Shown: positions 8,085-16,545, counted from the stretch's first letter. The stretch: DNA of 36,407 nt from Fusobacterium_C necrophorum (GCF_900104395.1 NZ_FMXX01000028.1), one strand, 5' to 3'. Notes: generated by a model not told the origin, from the letters alone. A program made the numbers and translations.

Positions 8085-8922
8085 TTTCTTCTCTGACCTC
8101 CTTTCTGTTCATTTTTGAAAAAATCCAAACCGCTATGCTCGTAATGATGATTAAGGAAGCGGAAATGGTGGATGCCAAAGGCCAGTTTCTTGTAATGGTT
8201 AAGTGTTGGGCAATAATATTTCCTAACATCGTGGCATTCGTCCCTCCCACTAACTTCGGAACGGCATAAGAGCCCAAAGAAGGGATTAAAGTAAATAAGG
8301 TTGCCGCTATGATTCCGGATTTAATATTCGGAAGAAATACTTTAAAAAATGCCTGACAGTTTGTAGCTCCTAAATCCCTTGCAGCCTCCAATAAAGAAAA
8401 ATCAAATTTTTCAACAACTGCATACAAAGGTAAAATAGCAAAGGGTAAACTTGTGTATACAGAAATAAGAATTACCGCAGCCGGATTATACAAAAATTTA
8501 ATCGGCTGTTCCAAAATATGAAATTTTATCAAAAGAGAATTGAAAAAACCGTTACTTCCCAAAAGAGAAATCCACGAGTAAATTCTCACTAAAAAATTCG
8601 TCCAAAAAGGAATAATCACTAAAAACAACAATTCCTGTTTATACCGGGAACGAGCAATATAATAAGCAACCGGTATGGAAAAAAATACCGTGAAAAGAGT
8701 AATCCATACTGAAATATAAATCGTTTTCCATAATACGGTCAAAAAGACTTTATCTCGAAAAATAGAAAAAGCAGCCATAGAGAAGGAAAACTCAACTCCA
8801 CCGTAGGTTCCTTTTTTTAAAAAAGCGTAAGATAACACAATCAACATAGGAATCATAAAAAACAAAGTCAGCCACAAAGTAATAGGCAAAGTATAAAAAT
8901 ATTTTTTCTTGCTATGTTTCAC
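8077..8922 (-). CDS. potB: Spermidine/putrescine ABC transporter permease PotB
   Basis: A 281-residue permease with six likely membrane segments. The EAA motif is EAARDLGATNCQAFFKV, and IPSLGSYAVPKLVGG is the characteristic PotB segment. The start codon is GTG (8920-8922) with GAGGTGA upstream; it lies one base after the potA stop codon, so translation is likely coupled. It forms the heterodimeric channel with PotC and is powered by PotA. Confidence 0.92.
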   Translation of the reverse strand: MKHSKKKYFYTLPITLWLTLFFMIPMLIVLSYAFLKKGTYGGVEFSFSMAAFSIFRDKVFLTVLWKTIYISVWITLFTVFFSIPVAYYIARSRYKQELLFLVIIPFWTNFLVRIYSWISLLGSNGFFNSLLIKFHILEQPIKFLYNPAAVILISVYTSLPFAILPLYAVVEKFDFSLLEAARDLGATNCQAFFKVFLPNIKSGIIAATLFTLIPSLGSYAVPKLVGGTNATMLGNIIAQHLTITRNWPLASTISASLIIITSIAVWIFSKMNRKEVREENE

Positions 8923-8923
8923 T

Positions 8924-10063
8924 CTAGCTCACCTCTATTAAAAAGCCGTCGTCGGCATCCCATGAAATGAAAGCGTCTTCATCCCACCAAATAGCAGCTT
9001 CATCGTTATCATCAAAATAGACGGCATGTTGTTGAAACACTTTGAAAGTGTACTGCTCTTTCTGACACAAATGCACAAAATATTTACTTTGGAAGCCTGT
9101 GTAAATCAATTCATTGACATAGACAGGCAAGGTGTTAATCGTAGAGCGTCTTCCTCTGGGTTTTGTTTTGGTCAATTTAATTTTTTCGGGACGAATCGAA
9201 ACTTTGACATGATTTCCAATCTCCACCGCCTTATCTTGTTCAATGATCAACTCTCCCAAGTCCTCGGTACGAATTTTTGCAAAATTATTTTCCAAGAGTT
9301 CAATGACTTCTCCCTCCAAGAAATTATTATCTCCTAAAAAATCAGCCACAAACATATTTGCCGGAGATTCATACACTTCCGCCGGAGTTCCGATTTGTAA
9401 AATTTCTCCTTGGTTCATCACGGCAATTCTATCCGAAATGGAAAGAGCTTCCTGTTGGTCGTGAGTGATAAAAATAAAAGTAATTCCAACCTCTTCATGA
9501 ATTAAGTCCAATTCCAGTAACAAATTTTGTCGCAATTTTGCGTCCAAAGCGGACAAAGGTTCATCCAATAACAAAACTCCCGGCTTATTAATCAAAGCTC
9601 TTGCAATGGCAACTCTTTGTTGTTGCCCTCCGGAAAGCTGACTGGGCTTTTTCTTCATATGTTCTTCCAATCCCACGAGAGAAATATATTTTTTCACTTC
9701 TTCTTCAATAATTTTTTCTTCTACTTTTTTTAAACGCAACGGAAAAGCGACATTTTCATATACTGTTAAATGAGGAAACAGGGAGTATTTTTGAAAAATG
9801 GTATTTACATTTCTCAAATTCGGGGGTAAATCCAATAGATTTTCCTCTCCTAGATAAATAGCTCCTTCATCTGCCGGAATAAAACCTGCTATCATTCGAA
9901 GTAAGGTTGTCTTTCCACAACCGGAAGGACCTAAAATAGAGAAAAACTCTCCTTGATTTATTGTGAAATTGATGTCTTTTAACACTTCAACTCCATCAAA
10001 ACTTTTACGAACATGTTCGATTCGAATATCCTTTTTTTCCAATCTTTGTTTAACCTCCACCAT
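8924..10063 (-). CDS. potA: Polyamine ABC transporter ATP-binding protein PotA
   Basis: A 379-residue ATPase. Walker A GPSGCGKTT is at residues 45-53, the signature LSGGQQQR at 143-150, Walker B LLLDEP at 164-169 and the switch His201 in ITHDQQ. A C-terminal TOBE-type domain follows from about 240 (VKVSIRPEKIKL). The length is normal for PotA. It heads the potABC operon. The ATG at 10063 has GGTAGAG upstream; a weaker alternative start would be a TTG a few codons in, behind GGAGG. Specificity for spermidine or putrescine is inferred from similarity of the three-gene set. Confidence 0.93.
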   Translation of the reverse strand: MVEVKQRLEKKDIRIEHVRKSFDGVEVLKDINFTINQGEFFSILGPSGCGKTTLLRMIAGFIPADEGAIYLGEENLLDLPPNLRNVNTIFQKYSLFPHLTVYENVAFPLRLKKVEEKIIEEEVKKYISLVGLEEHMKKKPSQLSGGQQQRVAIARALINKPGVLLLDEPLSALDAKLRQNLLLELDLIHEEVGITFIFITHDQQEALSISDRIAVMNQGEILQIGTPAEVYESPANMFVADFLGDNNFLEGEVIELLENNFAKIRTEDLGELIIEQDKAVEIGNHVKVSIRPEKIKLTKTKPRGRRSTINTLPVYVNELIYTGFQSKYFVHLCQKEQYTFKVFQQHAVYFDDNDEAAIWWDEDAFISWDADDGFLIEVS

Positions 10064-10182
10064 ATAAAATTCTCTACCTTATTTATAATATCATATTTTC
10101 TAATCAAATTAAATAAAAAGTTGAATTTTGAAAAAAAATAATATAAATTAATAAGTAAGAGAAGGATTAGGAGGCGATATCT

Positions 10183-11205
10183 ATGACATTACAAGAAGTA
10201 TATCAAAAAGCACGTGGCAGAATGAAAGGATTTTGTTCTATTTGTCCGGAGTGCAACGGAAAAGTCTGTGCAGGAAAAGTACCGGGAATGGGAGGTTGTG
10301 GAAGCGGATTTTCTTTTCAACACAATTATACGACCTTGAAGGCCCTTCATCTACAGATGAGATGTTTACACCAAGTGAAAGACCCGAAAACAGCAGTGGA
10401 AATCTTTGGACAAAATTTATCCATGCCTATTTTAGGAGCTCCTATCACAGGAACCAAATTTAATTTTGGAGGTTATGTCACACAGGAAGAATTCTGTGAT
10501 GATATTATTTTGGGTGCAAAAGCGGCAGGAACTTTGGCTATGATTGGTGACACGGGAGATCCCGCTGCCTATGAAGCGGGGATTGCTTCCTTAAAAAAAG
10601 CAAAAGGCTTGGGAATTGCCATTATCAAACCGAGACACAACGAAGAAATTATCAAGAGAATTCGTCTTGCAGAAGAGGCTTCCGCCATTGCTGTCGGGAT
10701 TGATTTGGATGGAGCCGGTCTATTAACCATGAAACTTTTCCATCAACCGGTCGAACCGAAATCTATCGAAGATTTAAAAATATTGGTTCAATCCACAAAA
10801 CTTCCCTTCCTTGTCAAAGGAATTTTAAGTGTAGAGGAGGCAAAGGCCTGTGTGGAAGCGGGAGTACATGCCATTGTCGTTTCCAATCATGGAGGTAGAG
10901 TTTTGGATGATTGTATTTCTCCGGTGGAAGTTCTACAAGAAATCGTAAAAGAAGTGGGAGACAAGATTATCGTTTTGGCAGACGGAAACGTAAGAAGCGG
11001 AGAAGATGTGTTGAAATATTTGTCTTTAGGAGCGAAAGCCGTCTTGGTGGGAAGACCTTGTATCTGGGCCTCCGTCGGAAATCGCCAATCGGGGATCGAA
11101 ACCTTATTTCATGAATTACAGGCACAACTATACAAGGCTATGTTGATGACGGGAAATGCTTCCGTGAATAGCATTGCTCCGAATACTATTTTTAAAAATG
11201 CTTAA
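10183..11205 (+). CDS. FMN-dependent alpha-hydroxyacid dehydrogenase/oxidase with Cys-rich N-terminus
   Basis: A 340-residue TIM-barrel flavoprotein of the lactate oxidase/glycolate oxidase family. Family signatures are PILGAPITGTKFN, FLVKGI (Lys contacting FMN), SNHGGRVLDD (catalytic His and Arg) and the phosphate-binding LADGNVRSGEDVLKYLSLGA. These enzymes oxidise L-2-hydroxy acids such as lactate. The N-terminal 40 residues are unusual: Cys18, Cys21, Cys24, Cys29 and Cys39 form CxxCxxCx4C plus one more, in place of the normal N-terminal arm. AGGAGG precedes the ATG. The gene is divergent from potA and monocistronic, because ptsH has its own promoter. In a strict anaerobe the electron acceptor is unlikely to be oxygen; substrate and acceptor are not known. 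Confidence 0.85.
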   Translation: MTLQEVYQKARGRMKGFCSICPECNGKVCAGKVPGMGGCGSGFSFQHNYTTLKALHLQMRCLHQVKDPKTAVEIFGQNLSMPILGAPITGTKFNFGGYVTQEEFCDDIILGAKAAGTLAMIGDTGDPAAYEAGIASLKKAKGLGIAIIKPRHNEEIIKRIRLAEEASAIAVGIDLDGAGLLTMKLFHQPVEPKSIEDLKILVQSTKLPFLVKGILSVEEAKACVEAGVHAIVVSNHGGRVLDDCISPVEVLQEIVKEVGDKIIVLADGNVRSGEDVLKYLSLGAKAVLVGRPCIWASVGNRQSGIETLFHELQAQLYKAMLMTGNASVNSIAPNTIFKNA

Positions 11206-11246
11206 TTTTCGGACATCCTTGCCAAACTTTTATACACAAATATTGG

Positions 11247-11276
11247 TTGACAAAAAGGAGAAGATTATCTTATAAT
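11247..11276 (+). promoter_or_regulatory. ptsHI promoter
   Basis: TTGACA (11247-11252), an 18-base spacer and TATAAT (11271-11276) form an almost perfect sigma-70 promoter 46 bases upstream of ptsH. Strong constitutive expression is expected for general PTS proteins. Confidence 0.85.
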
Positions 11277-11322
11277 ATTTACGAAGAATTATATTATATG
11301 TATATGAAAGGGTTGATAGATT

Positions 11323-11586
11323 ATGGCAAATAAAACGGTAGAAATTACAAACGAAACTGGATTACATACAAGACCCGGAAACGAGTTTGTAAGTTTGGCA
11401 AAAACGTTCTCTTCTCAAATTGAAGTGGAAAATGAAGCCGGAAAAAAAGTAAAAGGAACATCTCTATTAAAACTTCTTTCTTTGGGAATTAAGAAAGGAA
11501 GCAAGGTAACCGTTCATGCAGAAGGAGAAGACGCAGAACAAGCAGTAGAACAATTGGCAAATCTACTTGAAAATTTAAAAGACTAA
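11323..11586 (+). CDS. ptsH: HPr phosphocarrier protein
   Basis: An 87-residue cytoplasmic protein that carries phosphate from EI to the EIIA proteins. His15 in TGLHTRPG is the phosphorylation site. Ser47, in TSLLKLLSLG, aligns with the regulatory Ser46 of Bacillus HPr after a one-residue insertion; whether it is phosphorylated here cannot be told. The RBS is AAAGGG. ptsI lies downstream across a short intergenic hairpin. Confidence 0.97.
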   Translation: MANKTVEITNETGLHTRPGNEFVSLAKTFSSQIEVENEAGKKVKGTSLLKLLSLGIKKGSKVTVHAEGEDAEQAVEQLANLLENLKD

Positions 11587-11604
11587 GAGCTAATATGAAT
11601 TGGA

Positions 11605-11632
11605 TAGAGGATTTAAAATCCTCTATTTTTTT
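11605..11632 (+). terminator. Hairpin terminator between ptsH and ptsI
   Basis: TAGAGGATTT and AAATCCTCTA form a 10-bp stem followed at once by seven T. It is located 18 bases after the ptsH stop and upstream of the ptsI RBS (AAGGAG). No new promoter is evident before ptsI, so this probably works as a leaky terminator that sets HPr above EI. Confidence 0.75.
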
Positions 11633-11652
11633 TAGGAAACAAGGAGTGGTTT

Positions 11653-13386
11653 ATGGAAAGAAAGTTTATAAAAGGAATTGATGCTTCTCCCGGAATTGCA
11701 ATCGGAAAAGTATTCTTGTATCAGGAAAACGAACTGCTAATCACAAAAGAAAGTCACAAGACAATAGAAGAAGAAAAACAACGTCTTATTCTGGGACAAG
11801 AAAAGACCAAGAAACAATTGGAAGCCATCAAAGAAAGAACTTTGTTAACGCTTGGAAAAGACAAAGCCGATATTTTTGACGGGCACATTACCCTTTTGGA
11901 AGATGAAGATCTCTTGGAAGAAATCAATGATTTGTTGGAAGAAGGAGAAATCACGGCGGAATTTGCTTTAAAAACACAGATTGAAGAATATTGTAAAATG
12001 CTGTCCAATTTGGAAGATGCTTACCTGAGAGAACGAGCCGCAGACCTGCAGGATATCGGAAAAAGATGGTTGTACAATGTCGCAGAAGTTGCCATTGTGG
12101 ATTTATCTTCCCTTCCTACCGATACCGTTATCGTGGCAAAAGATTTAACTCCCTCCGATACCGCCCAGGTAGACTTGGAAAATGTACTTGCTTTCGTAAC
12201 GGAAATCGGTGGAAAAACAGCTCACTCTTCTATTATGGCAAGATCTTTGGAGCTACCTGCTGTCGTTGGAACGGGAAATATTTGTTCTCTGGTAAACAAT
12301 GGAGAAATGATCATCGTCGATGCCTTGGCAGGAGAGATTATTTTAAATCCGACACAAGAAGAACTGGAGAGCTATCAGGAAAAACAACGGAAATTTTTAC
12401 AAGAAAAAGAAATGTTGAAGCAACTGCAGCACAAAGCTGCCATCTCCAAAGACGGAGTTGAAGTAGGAGTCTGGTGTAATATCGGTTCTCCGAAAGATGT
12501 CAAAGGAGTTTTGAATAATGGAGGACAGGGAATCGGATTATACAGAACGGAATTTCTATTTATGAACAATGACAGATTTCCAACCGAAGAAGAACAATTT
12601 GAAGCCTACAAAGAAGTGGCTATGGCTTTGGAAGGAAAACCGGTAACGATTCGAACGATGGATATTGGAGGAGATAAATCTCTTCCTTATATGGAGCTTC
12701 CAAAAGAAGAAAATCCTTTTTTAGGCTGGAGAGCCATTCGAGTTTGTTTGGACAGAATTGAAATTTTGGAAACACAATTCAAAGCTTTGTTACGAGCTTC
12801 CGCCTTCGGAACTATAAAAATTATGTTGCCTATGATTATGGATATTACAGAAATTCGAAGAGCCAAAGCCTTGTTGGAAAAGTGTAAGGCGGAGTTGAAA
12901 GAAAAAGGAATTGCTTTTGATGAAAAAATTCCGTTGGGAATTATGGTAGAAACTCCTGCTGTTGCCTTTCGAGCGAAATATTTTGCAAAAGAAGTGGATT
13001 TCTTTTCCATTGGAACCAATGATTTAACACAGTATACCTTAGCGGTGGATCGAGGGAACGAAAATATTTCTCATTTGTATGACAGTTACAACCCGGCTGT
13101 GTTACAAGCGATTCAAGCTTCTATCGAGGGAGCTCACGAAGCAGGAATTCAAATCTCCATGTGTGGGGAATTTGCAGGAGATGAAAAGGCAACCGCTCTT
13201 TTATTCGGAATGGGCTTGGACGCTTTCTCCATGTCCGCCATTTCAGTTCCGAGAATCAAACAAAACATTTTACGACTTGAAAAAGCTTCTGCAACAGCCT
13301 TAGTCAATAGAGTCATGAGCTGTGCAACCAGCGAAGAAGTGATGCAGGAAATTAAAAATTTTCAAGAAAGTTTAGAAAACATATAG
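11653..13386 (+). CDS. ptsI: PTS enzyme I (phosphoenolpyruvate-protein phosphotransferase)
   Basis: A 577-residue cytoplasmic enzyme that autophosphorylates from PEP and passes phosphate to HPr. The active His191 lies in GGKTAHSSIMARS. The C-terminal PEP-binding barrel shows GLYRTEFLFM, TMDIGGDKSLPY, FFSIGTNDLTQYTLAVDRGN and SMCGEFAGD (catalytic Cys). The length is typical (about 575). It follows ptsH, with AAGGAG as RBS. It would energise the alpha-glucan EIICB encoded on the minus strand. Confidence 0.97.
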   Translation: MERKFIKGIDASPGIAIGKVFLYQENELLITKESHKTIEEEKQRLILGQEKTKKQLEAIKERTLLTLGKDKADIFDGHITLLEDEDLLEEINDLLEEGEITAEFALKTQIEEYCKMLSNLEDAYLRERAADLQDIGKRWLYNVAEVAIVDLSSLPTDTVIVAKDLTPSDTAQVDLENVLAFVTEIGGKTAHSSIMARSLELPAVVGTGNICSLVNNGEMIIVDALAGEIILNPTQEELESYQEKQRKFLQEKEMLKQLQHKAAISKDGVEVGVWCNIGSPKDVKGVLNNGGQGIGLYRTEFLFMNNDRFPTEEEQFEAYKEVAMALEGKPVTIRTMDIGGDKSLPYMELPKEENPFLGWRAIRVCLDRIEILETQFKALLRASAFGTIKIMLPMIMDITEIRRAKALLEKCKAELKEKGIAFDEKIPLGIMVETPAVAFRAKYFAKEVDFFSIGTNDLTQYTLAVDRGNENISHLYDSYNPAVLQAIQASIEGAHEAGIQISMCGEFAGDEKATALLFGMGLDAFSMSAISVPRIKQNILRLEKASATALVNRVMSCATSEEVMQEIKNFQESLENI

Positions 13387-13400
13387 AGAAAATCTTTAAG

Positions 13401-13437
13401 GCTATCTCAAACATACTATTTTGAGATAGCTCTTTTT
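13401..13437 (+). terminator. ptsI terminator
   Basis: GCTATCTCAAA (13401-13411) pairs perfectly with TTTGAGATAGC (13420-13430), followed by a T-rich tract. Stem sequence resembles the 5892-5929 terminator. Confidence 0.85.
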
Positions 13438-13509
13438 ATAGCCAAAATCTTTTCTCTAATTTTGTTACAGTATTCCAGTTTTTCTAAATCAAAAAAAGCT
13501 ATATTGAAT

Positions 13510-13538
13510 TTGAAAAAATGTTTGAGATATAGTATAAT
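13510..13538 (+). promoter_or_regulatory. Promoter of CNNM/CorC-type gene
   Basis: TTGAAA (13510-13515), a 17-base spacer and TATAAT (13533-13538), 28 bases before the ATG. Confidence 0.75.
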
Positions 13539-13565
13539 GATAAGAAAAAACAATGGGGTGTTATT

Positions 13566-14891
13566 ATGTCAGTTTTCATAAAACTGTTACTTATCTTTTT
13601 ATTGGTCGCCTGTGGAGCTTTTTTTGCCATCAGTGAAATTGCCTTGGCAGGAGCAAGAAAGCTAAAATTACATACTTTGATGGAAGAAGGAGATAGAAGA
13701 GCGGAAAAAATTTTAAAAATCCAAGAAAATTCAGGAGATTTCTTTGCAGTCGTACAGATCGGAATCAATGCCGCTTCCATTTTAGGAGGAAGTCTCGGAG
13801 CAAGTATCATTCAAGATATTCTGACACAAATTCCATGGTTGGCTCCTCTTCGTCACATGGGAAATATCATTTCTTTCCTTTTTATTACTTTCTTGTTTAT
13901 TCAATTTGCCGATTTGATTCCCAAAAGAATTGCGATGGTGTATCCGGAAAGAATTGCCTTAAGAACAATTAACCTCATGCTGCTTCTTATTTTTCTCTTA
14001 AAGCCGGTTATCAAAATTATCAATGTGGTTGCAAACTTTATTTTTCGAATCTTTCATATCGACTCCGCTCGAAATGAAACAGTCACCTATGATGATATTT
14101 TTGCAGTTGTGGATGCCGGAGCGGAATCCGGAGTACTACAGGAAAAAGAACATTCTCTGATTGAAAATATTTTTGAATTGGATTCCCGTTGGGTAAGTTC
14201 CATTATGACAACAAGAGATGAAATTTCCTATTTGGCTCTGGACGATACCGAAGAAGAACTCCGTGAAAAAATTATGGACTATCCGCATAATAAATTTTTA
14301 ATCACAGCTTCCGATATTGATTCCATTTTAGGATATATCACTTCAAAAGATCTCTTACCAAGCATTATGCTAAATCAAAAACCGATTTCAGAGTTGATTA
14401 AAAACTACAGAAAAAATCTTTTGATTTTACCAAATACTTTGACTCTTTCAGAAACTTTGGATCGTTTCAACGAAGCTCAGGACGATTTTGCTATTATTTT
14501 AAATGAATATGGGTTAGTCGTAGGACTGGTAACCATGAAAGACGTGGTAAATACTCTTATGGGAGATATTGTATTTCAAAGTTCGGAGGACCAACAAATC
14601 ATTGAGCGAGACGAACACTCCTGGTTGATTGACGGAGTAACTCCGATTGAAGATGTGAAAAAAGTATTGGAAAGAATCGAGAAGTTTCCCGAAGAAGATA
14701 GTTATGAGAGTATTGCAGGTTTTTTGATGTATATGTTGAAAATGATTCCGAAACGAGGAGCAAGATTGGAATTTATGAATTATCAATTCGAAATTGTAGA
14801 TGTGGACAACTTTAAAATTGATCAAATTTTAGTCATCGATACTCTGGAAGAAGAAAAAGAAATAGAAGAGGAAACTACAGAAAGCCGCTGA
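13566..14891 (+). CDS. CNNM/CorC-HlyC family membrane protein with CBS domains
   Basis: A 441-residue protein. Residues 1-190 are a CNNM (DUF21) membrane domain with about four hydrophobic segments (SVFIKLLLIFLLVACGAFF, ASILGGSLGASII, ISFLFITFLFIQF, LMLLLIFLLKP). A CBS pair follows at about 205-330 (STIMTTRDEI, EYGLVVGLVTMKDVVNTLMGD) and then a CorC_HlyC transporter-associated domain at about 350-425 (WLIDGVTPIEDVKKVL, FEIVDVDNFKIDQI). Related proteins are called hemolysin C-like or magnesium/cobalt efflux proteins; ion efflux is the better supported role and hemolysis is doubtful. The gene is monocistronic with its own promoter and a terminator that overlaps its stop codon. Confidence 0.88.
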   Translation: MSVFIKLLLIFLLVACGAFFAISEIALAGARKLKLHTLMEEGDRRAEKILKIQENSGDFFAVVQIGINAASILGGSLGASIIQDILTQIPWLAPLRHMGNIISFLFITFLFIQFADLIPKRIAMVYPERIALRTINLMLLLIFLLKPVIKIINVVANFIFRIFHIDSARNETVTYDDIFAVVDAGAESGVLQEKEHSLIENIFELDSRWVSSIMTTRDEISYLALDDTEEELREKIMDYPHNKFLITASDIDSILGYITSKDLLPSIMLNQKPISELIKNYRKNLLILPNTLTLSETLDRFNEAQDDFAIILNEYGLVVGLVTMKDVVNTLMGDIVFQSSEDQQIIERDEHSWLIDGVTPIEDVKKVLERIEKFPEEDSYESIAGFLMYMLKMIPKRGARLEFMNYQFEIVDVDNFKIDQILVIDTLEEEKEIEEETTESR

Positions 14892-14909
14892 AATAGTGGC
14901 TTTCTTTTA
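14879..14909 (+). terminator. Terminator of CNNM/CorC-type gene
   Basis: AGAAAGCC...GGCTTTCT stem (14879-14905) with a short inner GCT/AGT pairing and TTTT after it; the left arm contains the last codons and the stop codon neighbourhood. Confidence 0.75.
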
Positions 14910-14975
14910 TTTCAAATGGTATTTTATTTCCATAATATCGTCATCCTAATTTTTCTTATCAATTCTACAGAAAGA

Positions 14976-15140
14976 TTAAAATTGATAATGAAAGCCTGCA
15001 CTATAAGCTCTTCCCGGTGACAGAGTGACTATTCTGAAATCCTGTCTTAAAATTGTACAAAAAATAGAACTGGAAGGCTCAAAACCAATTCCAACGAAAA
15101 ATCGGCATGTATAGCAGTCAATCTTTTCCTTTTTTGCAGT
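14976..15140 (-). pseudogene. Possible C-terminal remnant of an outer-membrane barrel protein
   Basis: On the minus strand an open frame without its own start ends LSPGRAYSAGFHYQF and stop (14976-14978). A PGR-x-Y pattern followed by a strand ending in aromatic-x-Phe is the usual end of TonB-dependent receptors and some other outer-membrane barrels. About 50 codons are open and upstream frames are closed by stops. It may be the truncated end of such a gene, or chance. No RBS or start is present. Confidence 0.25.
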
Positions 15141-15406
15141 TTTTTATCCCAAACATCGAAACTCCTCTAAAAATCATGCTTTTCAAACAAAATAAGAAAC
15201 GATTTCAGCCCTCTGTAAAAAATTAGCCTAAGGAAAATACCCTAACCCCTTTTGAGAAAGCTTATTTTGCCTCCTATGTGTCAAGGCATAGAAGAGATAT
15301 ATAGAAAATTTTTGAATATTTTTATTTTTCGTTATCAGTATCATTTTTTATTGACAAATACCCTATTCTTTTATAACTCTCCAAATACACGCAATCAACT
15401 CAAAAA
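15141..15406. other. Intergenic stretch without recognisable gene
   Basis: The stretch is AT-rich with scattered stops in all frames. Short open frames here lack a ribosome binding site and show no recognised motif. It separates the CNNM gene from the Bro-N fragment and appears to be decayed sequence. Confidence 0.5.
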
Positions 15407-15440
15407 AAGAGAGGTTAAAATAATTTTTAATCTCTCTTTT
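15407..15440 (-). terminator. Terminator after Bro-N fragment
   Basis: AAGAGAG-TTAAAA pairs with TTTTAA-CTCTCTT (one G-T pair); seven T follow the stem on the minus strand and four on the plus strand. It sits directly after the stop of the Bro-N fragment. Confidence 0.7.
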
Positions 15441-15442
15441 GT

Positions 15443-15655
15443 CTACAGTCTGAACTGCTTACAATTTATAAGCAGTTCATTTCCTTCTTTTTTTAATCTC
15501 TTTTTTAGTACAGCCCAATAGGTACTAGCCCCTCTTGCATTTTCTTGTTCCATCAAAGCTCCAACTACATCCACCACACTAAAATACCATTCTTCTTTTT
15601 CTTCGTCCCAAACGGAACGTATCTCTTTATTTTCATACAATTTTATTTCGTCCAT
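15443..15655 (-). pseudogene. Bro-N domain protein, N-terminal fragment
   Basis: This 70-residue product begins MDEIKLYENKEIRSVWDEEK and continues EEWYFSVVDVVGALMEQ, then STYWAVLKKRLKKEGNELLINCKQ. This is the N-terminal part of the Bro-N/antirepressor-like family found on phages and in the chromosomes of gut and oral bacteria; full proteins continue with a LFRLIQSIPSPKAEPFK core and reach 150-280 residues. Here the frame ends right after NCKQFRL, followed by a terminator, so the protein is truncated. A promoter-like pair (AAGACA 15746-15751, TATAAT 15723-15728, spacer 17) lies upstream on the minus strand. A separate fragment with the missing core is at 29337-29685. Confidence 0.7.
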
Positions 15656-15754
15656 TATGACACCCTGCCTCTTTTATATATTATTCTTTTAAACAACCTT
15701 TTTCTCTCATTTCGTCTATTATATTATACCTTAAATTTATAATTTTGTCTTCTT

Positions 15755-15952
15755 CTAACTGATATACTCCTTAAAGTAAATTTCCAGTGCTTTTTCTATA
15801 ATCCCTTCTTCTTCTTTCACTTTACCTTGAAAGAATTTTTGATAAATACTCTGAGATAGCTTGATATTCTGATACTCTTTCATCTTCGGTTTTTTCAAAT
15901 TCAACAAGTATGTTGTAAGCAGCTCTTGATTCAGCGCTTCCTGTCTGTTCAT
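15755..15952 (-). CDS. Small hypothetical protein, possibly frameshifted at its start
   Basis: A 65-residue frame beginning MNRQEALNQELLTTYLLNLKKP and ending IIEKALEIYFKEYIS. It is charged, predicted helical, and has no signal peptide. No family is recognised; the C-terminal helix pattern is compatible with a ribbon-helix-helix or other small DNA-binding protein but does not prove it. In-frame codons continue upstream of the ATG (KPSDAKALHL), and a plausible start ATG-GAA-TTA at about 16001 on the minus strand is in another frame, separated by runs of A and C. This suggests an old frameshift in a slightly longer protein. It lies upstream of the Bro-N fragment on the same strand. Confidence 0.4.
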   Translation of the reverse strand: MNRQEALNQELLTTYLLNLKKPKMKEYQNIKLSQSIYQKFFQGKVKEEEGIIEKALEIYFKEYIS

Positions 15953-16013
15953 CAGATGAAGTGCTTTAGCATCACTTGGTTTTTTGGTTTTAAGGTTAAT
16001 TCCATTTCTTCAC

Positions 16014-16367
16014 ATTGCTGATTACAAAATCGTGAATGTTACAGAACTTTCTTTTTTCATGATTTAGCAAATAACAAAGAAAAAACATATGTCACATGTC
16101 TCGAGAAAAATTTATCCAACAAGTATTAATTCATCTTCCTCCAAAACATTTTAAAATGATTTCTCGTTTTGGTTTTTATTCGCGTAGAAAACCAGATACT
16201 TTAAAAATACATATGGCATTCTTACAAAAAAATATATGCTAGAAAATTTTCAAATGCATCCTTTCGTATGTCCCAATTGCCATATCTCCATGAAGAAAAA
16301 AGAACTTTACATCACGGTACGATGGTATGGAAGAAAGATTCACACCTCCTATTTTTCCAAAACCTAA
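16014..16367 (+). mobile_element. IS91-type transposase, degraded C-terminal remnant
   Basis: Three short frames read in order on the plus strand: FFFHDLANNKEKTYVT, then MSREKFIQQVLIHLPP with KHFKMISRFGFYSRRKPDTL, then (after a stop at about 16240) HPFVCPNCHISMKKKELYIT and the stop at 16365-16367. LIHLPPKHFKMISRFGFYS corresponds to the conserved LxHVxPKGFxRIRxYG block near the end of IS91-family Y2 transposases, and CPNC is the terminal zinc knuckle. The frame is shifted at least twice and the catalytic N-terminal part is missing, so this is a dead 3' end. Its missing 5' part is of the kind seen at 1-197, but on the opposite strand. Confidence 0.7.
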
Positions 16368-16386
16368 TATTTCATTAGGTCTTTTC
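16362..16386 (+). terminator. Short hairpin at the end of the IS91-type remnant
   Basis: ACCTAAT and ATTAGGT form a 7-bp stem followed by CTTTTC. It overlaps the transposase stop codon. It can be a weak terminator or the terminal hairpin that IS91-type elements carry at their 3' end. Confidence 0.45.
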
Positions 16387-16545
16387 ACATGTAAAAAAAT
16401 ATTTTTTCTCTTTTCTTGAACTTTTTTCCTTCTTCAACACTAAATTTCTTTAAGTATTTTGTTTATTCTTTCCATTTATAATTTCCTAAAGAATAAAATA
16501 ATGAATATAGATTATAAATATTAAAAATGAAAGGGGAGATAAAAA

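Noticed and set aside
15252..15742. Two plus-strand frames of 65-89 codons
   Set aside because: No ribosome binding site and no motif; they run antisense to the Bro-N fragment and its terminator and have phenylalanine/leucine-rich composition typical of AT-rich noise.
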